Below, piece after piece: positions 32,281 to 43,465 of a DNA stretch of 64,000 bases (the first letter of the stretch is position 1; each line of letters starts with the position of its first letter). The position numbers were made by a program, and so were the translations under genes. This DNA is from Castanea sativa (taxonomy: Eukaryota; Streptophyta; Magnoliopsida; Fagales; Fagaceae): the NCBI RefSeq assembly GCF_040712315.1, contig NC_134021.1:28792001-28856000 (forward strand). Direction: 5' to 3'. The notes beneath the pieces are model-generated. The model saw nothing but the letters and a program-made list of their open reading frames with translations, was not told the DNA's origin and searched no databases.

Positions 32281-32854
32281 TAAAGGATTTAGGGGTGGAT
32301 ATGACAAACTTTTACAATCAATATAAGAGCATAGAGAGGAAGAACAAAAGATCCAATTTCTTCTTCTGGGATTTAGTCGCTGGTTTTCGAAATGAGTTTT
32401 GAGTTTGGATTAAAAAAAATGAAAGAGAAAGATAAGTAACGCCTTTTGTTGTGTGTTTGAAGGTAGACAGGTAGATAAATTTAAGAGAGGAACTTAAAAT
32501 ACTATATTTAAGTTTTGTCCTTGTATAAGATAGATTTTTATGTTAAAATAAATGAAAAATTTTAAACAAATTGATGCAACTTAACAACTACTCACCAAGT
32601 GGTAATCCACTGCACTATAGGTTCATAGGTTTCTAAAGTGCCTCATGGTAGGGAGTAGAATAGTTTAACCAAAGATTGGAGTACAATACTTGTTATTCTT
32701 TAAATTCTTCTCTTAAGATTTTATCATGTAGTTTTTTCCTCATGAATAGAAGTGTATTTTTTAAGTTAAGTAGTCACATGACAGAATCTTAAGAGGAGAA
32801 CCTAAGAAACAACACCTAAGGTACTGTACATAAATTTTATCCTATAATAAATAA

Positions 32855-32859
<5 letters not shown>

Positions 32860-32906
<47 letters not shown>
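32860..32906. repeat. (AT)n microsatellite
   Basis: An almost uninterrupted AT dinucleotide run of about 46 bases. Confidence 0.95.
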
Positions 32907-32908
<2 letters not shown>

Positions 32909-33519
32909 CACTCTAGTGAGATACATATAAACCTGAAGGTTCCAAGATCTATTTACCATAATATCAATTCATGCTCTTTTCAAGATGTCTCATGATCATA
33001 AGTGGGGAGAAATAGTTTGGTCAAACTTCAAGTCTTTGGTATAGCCGTCACCATTAAGAGAAACTAGCCAAGATGGGAAAGAGATGAGAGCAATGAAAGA
33101 GGGGAGAGTGATGTTGGTTGAGAGACAAAGAAAAGAGAGAGAGAGAGAGAGAGGGCGGGGTGATTTTTTTTAATTAAAGGAAGAGAATAAATTATTGTGA
33201 GAGAATAAAAAATTATATATAATTTTTAGCAATTAGCTACTGCAGTTGCTATCGATACCCATTTACTGTAGCTATGTGTAAAAGAATTTTAAATATACCA
33301 ACTCGGAAGTTCGTAGTTTTGGGCATATGTAGAGCTAAAATAGCAATTTAAAGAGTTTTACACCATTTAATGCTAATGTGGATAGAATTTTAAGAGAATA
33401 GACAAAAAGATAACAAGAATAGTCACATAAAACCGAAAAAAAAAAAAAATAGTAACGAAGAATGAAGCTTGTACGAACGGAAACAACAAAAAATCAATAT
33501 TTTTGCTTTCATAATAATA

Positions 33520-33665
33520 CTCCATTGCCAATGGCTTTCTGGCCTAGTGGCACGTCCACCATTGTGGTGGTTCATTGTCTGGGGTTCAATCCTAGAAACT
33601 TCACCTATTAAAGAAAGAATAGAAAAGAATAATACCCTACTCACGAAGTTCTCTGATTTTTATGC
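33520..33665 (+). mobile_element. SINE-like tRNA-derived unit
   Basis: TGGCCTAGTGGCACG resembles an A box, and GGGGTTCAATCCTAG is a good B box about 40 bases on. A short AAAGAAAGAATAGAAAAG tail follows. It is not a tRNA gene, since no cloverleaf acceptor stem forms. Confidence 0.5.
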
Positions 33666-33719
33666 AATACAATAAACACTTTCTAAATTAGATGATTTGA
33701 AACAATTGAATTGAGATTA

Positions 33720-35273
33720 TAAAATTTGAGGGCTGTTTTATTTTAGGTATTTTAATAACAGTTTTCAGTATTCAAACACCAAAATTTATGAGCTCCATAA
33801 AAGACTCATTTGGTAAAAGTGTTTTCTACTAGTGTTTAAATTTCTTTACTTATTTTAGGGTGTTTAAACACTGAATTAAGAAGATTGCTCTTACAAATTT
33901 TCCAATTTTCAAACAACATTGCTCAATAACACTTTCATAAATATTTTGAAAACCGTGAGACCCACTTAATTAAACATCACATATCGACTTGTTTCTCCTC
34001 AAATAAAAAAAAAAAAAAATTGTACTGTACTTGTAAAATGATATCAAACACATTTTTTTGCTTTATTTTTTTGCTTTATGAATAATGTAAACACATGTTT
34101 CTACAATATTTTTTAAACTACTTTTTTCACATCATTTTAAATAACTATACTATAAATCTCCAACCAAACTGGGCCTCAGGGATCATCACACAAAAAGATA
34201 TACATTTTATCCTAATATTTATCGTCATAATCCGATCCAACATATAGGAACAGAATCTAATCTAATATTAAAAGCATTCCCCATTCGCAACCCCCCACTT
34301 TCCACAATCCTCAACCCCCACTAAATGGTATTTGGAATCCACATAAGCTTGAGGTCCCAGGCGATCCTGATAACCCACTAATCAAAAACCACTTCCAGCA
34401 TTTAATAGAGAGGTATTTAGAAAGTGAAACTAAAGCAAAAAGGAAACAAAAAGCAACTATTTGCAAACATATAAAATAAAATAATAATAATAAAGTTTTA
34501 AAAAAGGAAAGTTTTGTTCCATGCTTGTATGCAGCAATTGCTGAATACAGGATTATGTAACAGCAAAAAGAAAGTAACAAGTGTCTAAAGGTCTACCTAA
34601 TCACGTGCATTACACATGATCCACATTGCTTATGCAGCAAAACCTTTTCCAGAAAATATGAAAAAAAAAATATTGCAGTAACAATAGAATTTTAACTGAA
34701 TGTTGCATCATTATAGGATCATAATCTCCATAAGTCTATTTGTTCCCATCTAGTGGAAACAACATTATTGTTTCCAAATTACATCAGAAACATCTTTGCT
34801 TTCATCCCCCAAAATTGGACCAGACCCAAAACATTACTCTACAGAAGAGATCTTCATGACCCTCTTACTTTTTCCTAGCGGTGATAATGAATAAAGGGAA
34901 TAGGCATGAACATAGGATATGAGTTTCATTCTAATAGAACAGGTGCTCTTGAAGGGAAAAGGACAAAAAAAAAAAAATTAACAATATAGACCTAAAAATT
35001 GAAAATAATGGAAGCCAAAAAAACACCTAGCCTGGGTTCTTGTTTCTGAATATAACCCAGAGGGTTTCTCACCCTATCTAACTTACTGTTGTAATAAATA
35101 GTGAATAAATCTTCTTTAGTTTTCTGTTCTTTTTTTCTCAAACATCTCCCCTGCTTTCTTCCTTTGTTACTGTTACCTTCTCACACTCACCGCCAACAAA
35201 ATCTGGAAAAGGCATATGTTATTTACCAAAACCTTTTTGTTGTTAATTACCTCGGGGCTCAGTGAAAATGATT
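33720..35273. other. Intergenic sequence and CCCH gene 3' flank
   Basis: About 33725-34175 looks like an hAT-type MITE remnant (GGGCTGTTTT at one end, CCAAACTGGGCC at the other). From about 34600 to 35273 lies the presumed 3' UTR and downstream flank of the CCCH gene. A donor-like GAGGTAATTAAC lies 30 bases after the stop codon, so a 3' UTR intron is possible. Confidence 0.4.
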
Positions 35274-37379
35274 TCAATTCTGCTGAGCCACAAGATGATC
35301 AAGCTGCATTTGTTCGAGCCATGCTCCCAACACAGCATGATCAACCGATTCAATTTGGGAGTTCATGTTTGAACCCTCACTAGATGATGCAGTAGCTGCA
35401 GCACTAGAAACAGGTGTTGCTAGCTTTTCTTTAATATCAGTTGGAGATTCTTTGACAAGTGACTGAACCCATGACAGATCAGGCTCCTCTCCATTGTTCC
35501 CCAGCTCAAACGAAGATGACCTACGGTGCTTACCCAATTCATCTGTACTAACAGCCCAATCTGGCTTCCCATTGGAAGATCCCCATTTGGACCATGAATT
35601 TACAGGGGATCCAACAATTGAAGCAGAGTTGGAGCCAAGTTCCCTTGAGCTGAGGCTGCGGAACTGTTGCTGCTTGTCCCGTTGAGCTAATATGGACATT
35701 CGAGAGCTCATTGGCGAGATAGGTTCCACGTTTCGGGGAGACATCCTCCCTGATGATGGAACCCCAAAAGATGCCTGCAATAAAGGGTGATCAACATTTT
35801 TAGGGGAGAAGCTTGTATTGATTGGTGATAACATGCTCTGCTGCTGCTGCTGAAATTGATTGAGAACTGCTGATTTGTGTGTTGGGGAAAAAACAGCTGA
35901 TGCCAATGCTTGATCAGAATAGCGAGGGGATAAGCTCTCAGAAGAAAATAGATCATCAAGATTTGAAGGAGTGAGGGATTTAAACCGACCAGAACGGTTC
36001 AAAGAATTAGAACTCATAGATGGTTGAGAGAGGCAAGATAACTCATTTATGAGCTGCTGTTGCTGCACATCAAAATCCATATCAAAGTCCTCTGCCGGGA
36101 TGTCTCTTGCATTAAGGGAAGATCTCAAGCGACTCGACTGAAAATTGCTTCCTGGTAGATGCAAAGCCGGAACATTTGGTTGGGGCCAACCTGAGTGTGA
36201 CATGCCATTAGCAGACGGAGACATGGGTGGAGTGTATGCTGATGGAGACATGACAGATACCGATGAAGGGGAGCCTGGTAAGAGGCTCATGGCTGCAGCA
36301 AAATCCATGGCAGTAGCACCAGAAGTACTTGAGCGAGGAGAAGGAACAGCAGAACCAGTAGAGACATATAATGGCCGGAGTTCCTCAGCAGTGTGGGCAA
36401 AAAAGCAGACCCTCCTCGCACAACTGGTACCATCCTTGCAAAGCCTGGTTCGATATTGCGCAGGGTGTAGCCAGCACTCAAAAACACCATGAGCATATTC
36501 ACACATATCTCCACGTCTACAAGCCCCCTTGCGGAAATCGGGACATGGGACACAGCTGTAATGGAACTTCCTTGGATCCCTTCTTCGAGCATTTTCCCCT
36601 GGATGAACAAATGGGCACTCGGTCCAATCATGAGAGTAGGCACGTGAACAAGGCCGCACCTTAAATGAATACATTCGAAATTCATCAGTTGAATAGATGC
36701 TATTCTTGATATCTGGGAGGGATGGGTCAACAGGGTATTCTTTCTTCTCTGATGCAGAAGAAATGGAGTAATCACTGAACTTCATCTTTGTTGGTGAAGA
36801 AATAAAATCTGAAGCAGATGGGGACCCATTATCTGGCGAAGATGAAAGAGGTGAAGAATTCATACTCAAAGTGTCTGTTAAGACTGTCAGATTGTGTTCA
36901 ATACAGGGCCCATTAGTTGTAAGGAGTTCTCTAAGACTCAATTTGACATCTTGGAGCTTTGGTGGTACAACAATTAAATCAACAGGACGGTGACCATTTG
37001 CATCTACCAAATTTGGATCAGCTCCTGACACTAAAAGCAATTTCACAGCATCGATGGCATTAACAGCCCCACCAGAAGCAGCACAGTGAAGGGCAGTGCT
37101 TTTATCATGACCACAGGGCCGATTGACATCTGCGTCAGACAAAGATAGTATCAACTTCATAACATCAATGCTACCATATGTAGCAGCAACCATCAAAGGT
37201 GTTCTACGTTCATTAACCATCTGCTTTGAGCCCTTCTTACGGCCATACCATAGGCCAATCTCATCAATACCAGAAGGATCACGCTCAACCGATCTTTTGA
37301 AGCCCTCAATGTCATTGTTAGCAGCAAGATCGAGCAAACTAGCAAAAGTATCTTCCGTTTCAACAGTCAAGTGGTTCAT
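35274..37379 (-). CDS. Ankyrin-repeat CCCH zinc-finger protein (plant RR-TZF, C3H30/C3H56-like), 701 aa
   Basis: This is one uninterrupted coding exon from ATG at 37379 to TGA at 35274. Two ankyrin repeats lie at about 57-90 ([13 protein letters not shown]) and 92-135 ([10 protein letters not shown], then [15 protein letters not shown]). An arginine-rich segment (about 243-275) precedes two zinc fingers: C279-x7-C287-x5-C293-x3-H297 and C314-x5-C320-x4-C325-x3-H329, the plant arginine-rich tandem zinc finger signature. The rest is Ser/Pro/Gln-rich low-complexity sequence with a conserved-looking C-terminus ([15 protein letters not shown]). Family members bind RNA, shuttle between nucleus and cytoplasmic granules, and act in stress and hormone responses. 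The exact function here is inferred only. Length fits the longer members (about 600-720 aa). Confidence 0.95.
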   Translation of the reverse strand: MNHLTVETEDTFASLLDLAANNDIEGFKRSVERDPSGIDEIGLWYGRKKGSKQMVNERRTPLMVAATYGSIDVMKLILSLSDADVNRPCGHDKSTALHCAASGGAVNAIDAVKLLLVSGADPNLVDANGHRPVDLIVVPPKLQDVKLSLRELLTTNGPCIEHNLTVLTDTLSMNSSPLSSSPDNGSPSASDFISSPTKMKFSDYSISSASEKKEYPVDPSLPDIKNSIYSTDEFRMYSFKVRPCSRAYSHDWTECPFVHPGENARRRDPRKFHYSCVPCPDFRKGACRRGDMCEYAHGVFECWLHPAQYRTRLCKDGTSCARRVCFFAHTAEELRPLYVSTGSAVPSPRSSTSGATAMDFAAAMSLLPGSPSSVSVMSPSAYTPPMSPSANGMSHSGWPQPNVPALHLPGSNFQSSRLRSSLNARDIPAEDFDMDFDVQQQQLINELSCLSQPSMSSNSLNRSGRFKSLTPSNLDDLFSSESLSPRYSDQALASAVFSPTHKSAVLNQFQQQQQSMLSPINTSFSPKNVDHPLLQASFGVPSSGRMSPRNVEPISPMSSRMSILAQRDKQQQFRSLSSRELGSNSASIVGSPVNSWSKWGSSNGKPDWAVSTDELGKHRRSSSFELGNNGEEPDLSWVQSLVKESPTDIKEKLATPVSSAAATASSSEGSNMNSQIESVDHAVLGAWLEQMQLDHLVAQQN

Positions 37380-37381
37380 GT

Positions 37382-37468
37382 CTAAGTTAGAGGGTCTAGT
37401 TTACTCAATGGAAACAATAGCTGAAGTCGAGACAATATGGGCTTTAACCGCTCTGATCTACAGCACAT
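37382..37468 (-). promoter_or_regulatory. uORF of 28 codons ending 2 nt before the CCCH start codon
   Basis: An ATG at 37468 opens 28 codons and stops with TAG at 37384-37382. The main ATG follows after two bases. It overlaps a 10-codon uORF (37444-37476) and lies just after a 4-codon one. It could reduce initiation at the main ORF or force reinitiation. Confidence 0.5.
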
Positions 37469-37476
37469 ACTTTCAT
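37444..37476 (-). promoter_or_regulatory. uORF of 10 codons in the CCCH leader
   Basis: The - strand reads ATGAAAGTATGTGC and ends TTAA after 10 codons. Its first bases overlap the stop of an ATG-TCT-TGC-AAA-TGA mini-ORF. All three uORFs lie in the leader exon that holds the main ATG. Confidence 0.45.
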
Positions 37477-37487
37477 TTGCAAGACAT

Positions 37488-38634
37488 CTATGAAAAAAAA
37501 AAAAACAACAAATAATAGTCAGAGTTTGAGTACACATTAATTCAGTACAATAAGCTTAAAAACTTAATAAAATTATCCACAAATGAAAATCCCCAACAAA
37601 AACTACTTGAAATCACTCCTTCAAAAAATGATAGATGTAAAAATTTTCGATCCGGGTCATAACAAACCAACAAAGAAAAGTGTTGGGTATGTCACAATTT
37701 CTAGAAGGGTACAATGACAATATGCGGAAAATAGTCTTTAAATACAAAAAACAAGTTAAAATTTAGAAGAAAGGGACTCCATAAGTAAACTCAAAACTAA
37801 TTTTGGACAATGAAAAAGAATCTTATCAAATTTGGAGGTTTCTAAGACATAATAAGCAAATCAAATTCTTGAGTTAGAGAATCCAGGAAACGTATAGATT
37901 ATGATTGCAATTTCCTATCTTAAAATTCAATCTCATGCTATACTTCATTTTCAACAGACCTATATAGCAGACAATAAACAAGGTAAATTAAACTGCCTTG
38001 GTGTGTTGGTTATTGGGTAATCAATAACATAAGTTTTTTTTTTTGTTTTTTTTAACAGGATAAATGATAAGCATGAATTCAAAAGAAAGATCAAAAGCTA
38101 AAACACAACTGAAGTTTTTTATTAAAGTATAAAAAAAAAATATTATACTAGGGTTTTTCATTGTATCCTAATACTTTATAGCATCACTCCCTAGTTTCTC
38201 GGCAACCAAGCAAAGCTTAAAGAAAAGTAATGACTTAAAAAAAGGCTAAAAACAAAATAATCAAAAAGTGTTATACAAGGAGAGTTTGAGAAAGAGAAAC
38301 AATCGCCGTAACAATCGTCTTACAAATATTTTTACTAAAAGATTAAAAAACAAAAAGCATGGAATAATTAAAAAAAAAATCACAATCATAGCAAGTGAAC
38401 ATAATAATCATATGGATTTTGAAGCAGCATAGCACGGATCAGAAAGTGTGATTGAAACTAAATCTTTGTTTATTTTAAGACAAAACATGAAAACTACTGA
38501 AACTACCACTTCTACTACTACTACATGTGATCATCTAAGAGAGACAAAGAAAGAAGATCAAGGTTGGGAAACATCAAGCGAAGTCAAAAAGCAATCTAGG
38601 ACTGAAAAGAGGTTCTCTTCACAGAGAATCTTAC
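37488..38634 (-). other. Predicted 5' UTR intron of the CCCH gene (about 1.15 kb)
   Basis: On the - strand the donor CTG/GTAAGATTC lies at 38634, and a T-rich tract with acceptor TTTCATAG ends at 37488. The segment is AT-rich and lacks coding sequence. The exon upstream contains no ATG, which fits an untranslated leader. A 5' leader intron is common in plant TZF genes. Prediction only. Confidence 0.5.
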
Positions 38635-39010
38635 CAGTTTTTTTTTGGTTGATGGGTTTGAACTATGAAACTAAGGCAAGTCTCCTTCAGTTAAGTTGTT
38701 AAACAGATCTAAGAGCTTCCTTCAATACTGAGTGATAAGTGGTTTGAAACAGAATTTTATCGGACAGTGAGAGAGAGAGACAGAGAGAAAGTTGTTTAAG
38801 GAAAAATAAAAAATAAAAAAAGCACAAAGTGAAACAACGAGGAGAGTCCTTCTTGTTCTTCTCCTTCTTTCTTCTCCAATTCCTATGTTATGTTCTACTT
38901 TGCTTTCTCATGAAAAGCAATAAAATAATATATCATTTTATTTTATTTTATTAAAAAAAAAAACATAAACTAAATTGTTATTTATAATTATAATTATATA
39001 TTTACACATT
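38635..39010 (-). promoter_or_regulatory. Leader exon and promoter of the CCCH gene
   Basis: The - strand has a CT-rich leader (CTCTCTCTCTCAC near 38780) typical of plant 5' UTRs, and an AT-rich block at about 38922-39004 with several TATA-like motifs (TATAATTATAATTATAAAT). The exact start is not fixed. Confidence 0.4.
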
Positions 39011-40660
39011 TTTGGGGTTTGATATGATCACCTATCCAATAGGACTGTACTAACAAGAGATTTTTCACATAAAGGCAACAACGCACTGAGGATTAGCTTG
39101 GATATTCTCGTCATGTATCCCATCTTTTCTTTTTCAATACCCAATAGTGTCTTGCCACGTAATAAAACAATGGGTAGATAGGTCATTCTGACATATGTGT
39201 TTGGATAGACACGCTCATTGTACGATGACGCGGCGCATATTCATTGGAACATTGTTGGTTTAGTAATATTCATAGGAACTAGGCGAATGGAAAGGTGTTG
39301 CAATAATGTTACTCTGTCTTCGGGTCAAATTGTGTGGAAATTCAAATTCTGCCTAAATTCACTCCTCATGAAATGTTAAATTTCGAAAGGGTAAGAATCA
39401 GCTGTGTCTTCATTCTAAGTACAATCTACAACCCCATCCATACTCTTTGTTAAAACAATATTAGAGCCAATGTCACCTCCAATTTCACATCCTAAAGGGG
39501 TGGACTACTAGACTCTGGGCGTTGAACACTTTGTTAATTACACGGCCATCTATCACTTTTTTTCTATTTCCATTACTCAACTGATTAAATTAACCAATTA
39601 TAAAATTGGGTATAAAAAAGAATGGCTCCTAATTTTTGAATTCTTCTGTGATCCTAATTTTTACCACTATTTAAATGTGTGAGGTTGTAAGTGATTAATT
39701 ATTATTTTTATATATTAAAACAAGTAGTATGCATCCACAATATTTATATCATAATTTACAATAAATCTATGTGGTATATTATTATCAGTTCTAATCGGGA
39801 TCCATTATTTACGTCGTATTTTTATCCATCAATAATAAACTAGTAACTAGAATTTATTGTAAAATTATTAAAAAAAGAAATTGAATTTTTTTTTATCTTT
39901 TTAATTTTATAACTATTCTTCTAAAAAGACGAAAAAGTCCCATTGGCTAATGGATGAACGACACGTAAATTGTAACCTGTAGTGGTGGCAAAGCAGGTGA
40001 AAAAATATTCACTTATTAATTTACACATACTTTGGAAGTCTTTTCAACACCGGTTTGGAAGGTGAAAAGGTCCGAGGAATTACCGGTTAGGTGAGTTACA
40101 AGGTTAAGATGACCGGACAAGCCGGTGAGGACTCGCTCGTGCGCGAAATTGGAATAAACTGGATTGGAATGAAAGTGCTGGCGTCCGCCAATCAAAGAAT
40201 GACCTATTTAAAGTGTATGGGAACGGACTTCAGGTACTAATCAAATCTGGTTAAATGTGGCGTCAAATCACAATAGAGAAAAATTAAAAAATAAAAATAA
40301 AAAAAGAGCGTGAAGCACCAACAACACCAAGGAACGGTGAAATAATAAAATTAGATTTAAATAATAAATATTGAGAAAAGGTTTTGCAAGAAAGAAAAAA
40401 AAAAAAAAAATCCTCAGCAGCCGCCCCAGTTGACTAATAATAAAAGTGAAAGAAAATAAATTGTATTCAAGTGTGGAAGTATTGTGTACAACACTCGGAC
40501 TCAAAGTGTGGGTCTGAGTTATATGAAAGTCGTCTGAATTTTGTTTGTGAAACTATCGTGGATGTACCATCCAAGGAAGTGGCCTAACGGTGAAATACCC
40601 TCGTGACCTATTACCTTGCGATTTGAATAGTAATACATCACTTCGGCTGGTATTTCTCAG
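39011..40660. other. Intergenic, nothing recognised
   Basis: Unique-looking AT-rich sequence. About 40020-40190 is GC-richer with CCGGT motifs but has no open frame or RNA structure I can support. The small ORFs here are unremarkable. Confidence 0.4.
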
Positions 40661-40662
40661 AC

Positions 40663-40687
40663 CATGCCATGCCATGCCATGCCATGC
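40663..40687. repeat. (CCATG)n pentanucleotide repeat
   Basis: Five perfect or near-perfect ATGCC units in a row, next to the poly-T end of a LINE. Confidence 0.9.
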
Positions 40688-40696
40688 GTAACAGGG

Positions 40697-41022
40697 TTTT
40701 TTTTTTTTTTTTTTTGAAGGGATAGATTCATTAAACTAACAAGCCACCGTAGACTGTGCGTTGGCTATAAGCCTTAAGGAGTACATGCCAACAATGTCTG
40801 CTTCTAACAAAGTACACAGTTCATTTGACAAGGGGTTTTCAAGAACTACAAATTCATCATTCAAGCAGTAGCCTTCCCTCGCACATTTGTTCCCCTCCCT
40901 GTACACATGCTTGATCCTCACTCCTTGGAACCGAGTGAGCAAGCTCCCGTAGTTATTTAGAAGAGGAGTATAATATTTGTTAGGGTTATTGCTAGCACAA
41001 ACCAGGTCTAAGTACACATTTA
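40697..41022 (-). mobile_element. 5'-truncated LINE with RNase H-like end
   Basis: The - strand reads LDALNVYLDLVCASNNPNK and later GVRIKHVYREGNKCAREGY, the C-terminal RNase H (RVT_3-like) domain of plant L1 elements. A poly-T run at about 40697-40715 is its poly-A tail. The frame is open over about 98 codons, so it is not very old. The right side meets the Harbinger-like element. Confidence 0.75.
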
Positions 41023-42085
41023 GAGCATCCACAGTTGGGAATTCTATCTCATCCTATTTTACCATTCCAAAAAGCTACTTTACCAATTATACTATACCAT
41101 TTTTCAATACTTTCAATATCCCAACTTTTATTTTACAATACTACACACTAAAATAATATAAATTATACAATAAAATAATATTTAAATGTTATCTATCACT
41201 CCTCTCTCTTCATCCCTGTCCCTGCCTCTCTGAGTCTCTGTCCCTCTCTCAACAACCAAACAACCCGATCATCACCACACCACCACCACCATGCCTACCA
41301 CGCCACCATGCCCACTGCCCACCAAAATCCCACCGGAACCAAGAACCCAAATTAAGAAGAAAAAAAAAAACCACTAGATCACTGCCACATCCAACCCATC
41401 TGAACCCAAAAGATAAAAATCAATCCATGCCTCACTGCAAAACACACACAAAACGCAAACAAAACCCAGATCGGCGAAACTATTTGACTCATGGTGCGAC
41501 CAGATCAACGCCGCCAACATCACACCACATCCAGCCCATCATCAGCGATCTTAAGCGACCCATCATCGGCGACATTAGCAACCCACCAATCTCCACCTAG
41601 AAACCCATCAATCTCCATTGATCCACCTATCCAAACCCACCACCTGACCCACGACCCACACAGCTCACCGATCCAAACACAACCCACCACGATCACCGAT
41701 CTCCATCGATCCAGGCCGACCCAAAATCCACGCCGATCTCCATGTCGTGACCACGAACCAAACCCAGCTCCAGTGCAAGCCTTGAACAAGAAAGAGAGAT
41801 GTAAGATGAGAGAAAGAGTGAGGACTCTGAGGGATGAGCTGTAAGAGAGAGAGTCAATGAGAAACACTGAGAGTGAGAGAAAGAAAAGTAAAAAAAGAAT
41901 AAAATAATATATTTTCGTTTTACAATAGAGCTACAATGCGATTCTACATTTAGAATCACACTATAGCACAATCCCGAATTTTTTTACAATACTCAGGTTA
42001 TACAAGTCCAGCTGCTGGTTCTTTTTATGCTTTTATTCTAAATTTCCTCTACATTTTCCATTTACAAGTTCAGCTGCGGATGCTC
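41023..42085. mobile_element. Harbinger-like non-autonomous DNA element
   Basis: The ends GAGCATCCACAGTTGGGA and (reverse complement) GAGCATCCGCAGCTGAAC form TIRs, and TTA flanks both sides, as expected for PIF/Harbinger TSDs. The interior is CT/GA-rich with a degenerate Pro/His-rich + strand frame at 41491-41844. It has no transposase. Confidence 0.7.
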
Positions 42086-42379
42086 TTACAAGTCTCCTAT
42101 TTCATTAAATTAATAATAAAATAATTGGAGACACAATATCATTTTTTTGCAATGAATAAAATTAATAAGTATGTAAAAAAGAAGAAGTTATAAGAGCACT
42201 TACATCAAAGTGTATGATAGAACAATATGTAAATTTTATATATTTTTGCCTAAAAATACCAACACCAGTGAGTATATTATTGTTTAAATTTATAAGTATA
42301 TTAAGATAACCATATAAATTTACATTGACATTATTTATTTTGCATTTAGTTTTTCATTTCTTTCTTTATGTATCTTAAG
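42086..42379. other. AT-rich flank, host site of the second gypsy element
   Basis: A GAGCACTTACATCAAAG motif at about 42194 looks like the end of another MITE. The sequence resumes at 52904 after the insertion. Nothing else is recognised. Confidence 0.4.
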
Positions 42380-43035
42380 TGTAACGACCAAAAATCACGC
42401 AAGAGACTAAAGCCCACTTTGAATCCAATAATTTAAGGCCCAAAACAAAGAATTTGTAGAGAGGGAACAAAACAACAAAGGACGATTTCGTCCTGAGGAT
42501 TCCACTCAAAGTCACAAGGAATTGGAAACGATTGTTCTTAGGATTGAGGAGGAACATTTTACACTCAAATCTCAATCTTCTTTTTACTCTCAGAGCCGTG
42601 TTCCACCTCCCCTCTCCTAGTCTCTTTCATCCCTATTTATACTCCATGCTTTTGTCATCTCAACCATCCATCTCCCACTTAACCACTTTCTTTTGTTGAC
42701 ACTTGTACGATTGTCTGTAGAAGGTGGTGGAAAGAAGTTGCCTTGCTGTGATTTGCACTGTTCAGGTCACCTCCACATCAATGCAGTTGATAAAACTGTT
42801 GTTCCTCATTTAATGTGGCCAGGAAACTAGGTACAGAGCATTCAATGCGGGGTTCACAGGCTATCTACCCTCAACCCCAATATTTTCACTCTTTCTGCCA
42901 TATATCACCAATCCCTCTATACCACTCCACACGACCACGTCCTCACGTCCTCGGGTCCTCGGGTCCTCGGGTCCTCATCTTAACGAAGACCTCCCTCGTC
43001 CATTGATCTTCATTCTCAGTCCTCGAGCCCCCACA
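42380..43035 (-). repeat. 3' LTR, gypsy family B (656 bp)
   Basis: It starts TGTAACGACCAAAAATCACG and ends GAGCCCCCACA on the + strand. A TATA box (TATTTATA on the + strand) is at 42634-42641. The neighbouring AGCCCCTTAAAA reads as a PPT (TTTTAAGGGGCT) on the element strand. Confidence 0.93.
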
Positions 43036-43304
43036 ATAGCCCCTTAAAACTTGTGCTATTTAATTATGAATTAAAAGCTAAGTTTTAACTTTGCCAAATA
43101 GCTTTTCACGTGCCATTTTTTTTCCCACGTGGTAACATCTTTTTGCTTCCTATGACACGTTCCTAACGCTTCGGAATCCAAGACCAGTCATTTATGGTGT
43201 CAGGCGACTCCTTGTCTCCCCACGTTCTACGGCTCGATTAGAATTGTACGGTTTAGATTTTCTCTTTAGTTATGAGCGGGAAGATTACCGCGTGTTTTCG
43301 CCTC

Positions 43305-43311
43305 TATATAA
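43305..43311 (+). promoter_or_regulatory. TATA box for the antisense accessory gene, family B
   Basis: CTCTATATAAACAAG lies about 155 bases upstream of the ATG at 43466, outside the LTR. This suggests a dedicated internal promoter on the + strand, opposite to the LTR promoter. Confidence 0.6.
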
Positions 43312-43465
43312 ACAAGACCTGGGGTTGGCTGAGGTTCATTTTGAGCATTTTGAAGGAAAGGAACCTCCCGAGGAGCAATTTTAGCGTTCATTCAGAGGTG
43401 TGTTGGTTTTTTCGTTGATTTTTCTTTTTTGATTCTTTTTTCTTCTTTTCTTTCTATAAGATTTA

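Larger units (their letters stand above)
31690..33300. mobile_element. Possible MULE-like non-autonomous element
   Basis: The left end (GTTACAGTAACTGTG, then TTTTTCTCTCTTCTC) resembles the reverse complement of the right end (CTACAGTAAATGGG, then TTTTTTATTCTCTC). CT-rich subterminal stretches lie inside both ends. The interior has a protein-like stretch at about 32100-32270 and an (AT)n run. The exact ends and TSD are not resolved. Confidence 0.4.

Noticed and set aside
33520..33600. Possible tRNA gene
   Set aside because: A and B boxes are present, but no acceptor stem or anticodon arm can be formed. A SINE-like unit explains it better.
35494..37515. Several ORFs inside and opposite the CCCH coding region
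   Set aside because: All are frame shadows of the 701-codon reading frame, which holds both zinc fingers and the ankyrin repeats.
41491..41867. Pro/His-rich + strand ORF and the - strand ORF opposite it
   Set aside because: Low-complexity, repeating CGATC/CACC words within a non-autonomous element. No family recognised.
40697..42085. LINE and Harbinger-like element as one unit
   Set aside because: The TTA on both sides of 41023-42085 and the inverted GAGCATCC ends indicate a separate DNA element next to the LINE, although the LINE frame happens to continue a few codons into the TIR.
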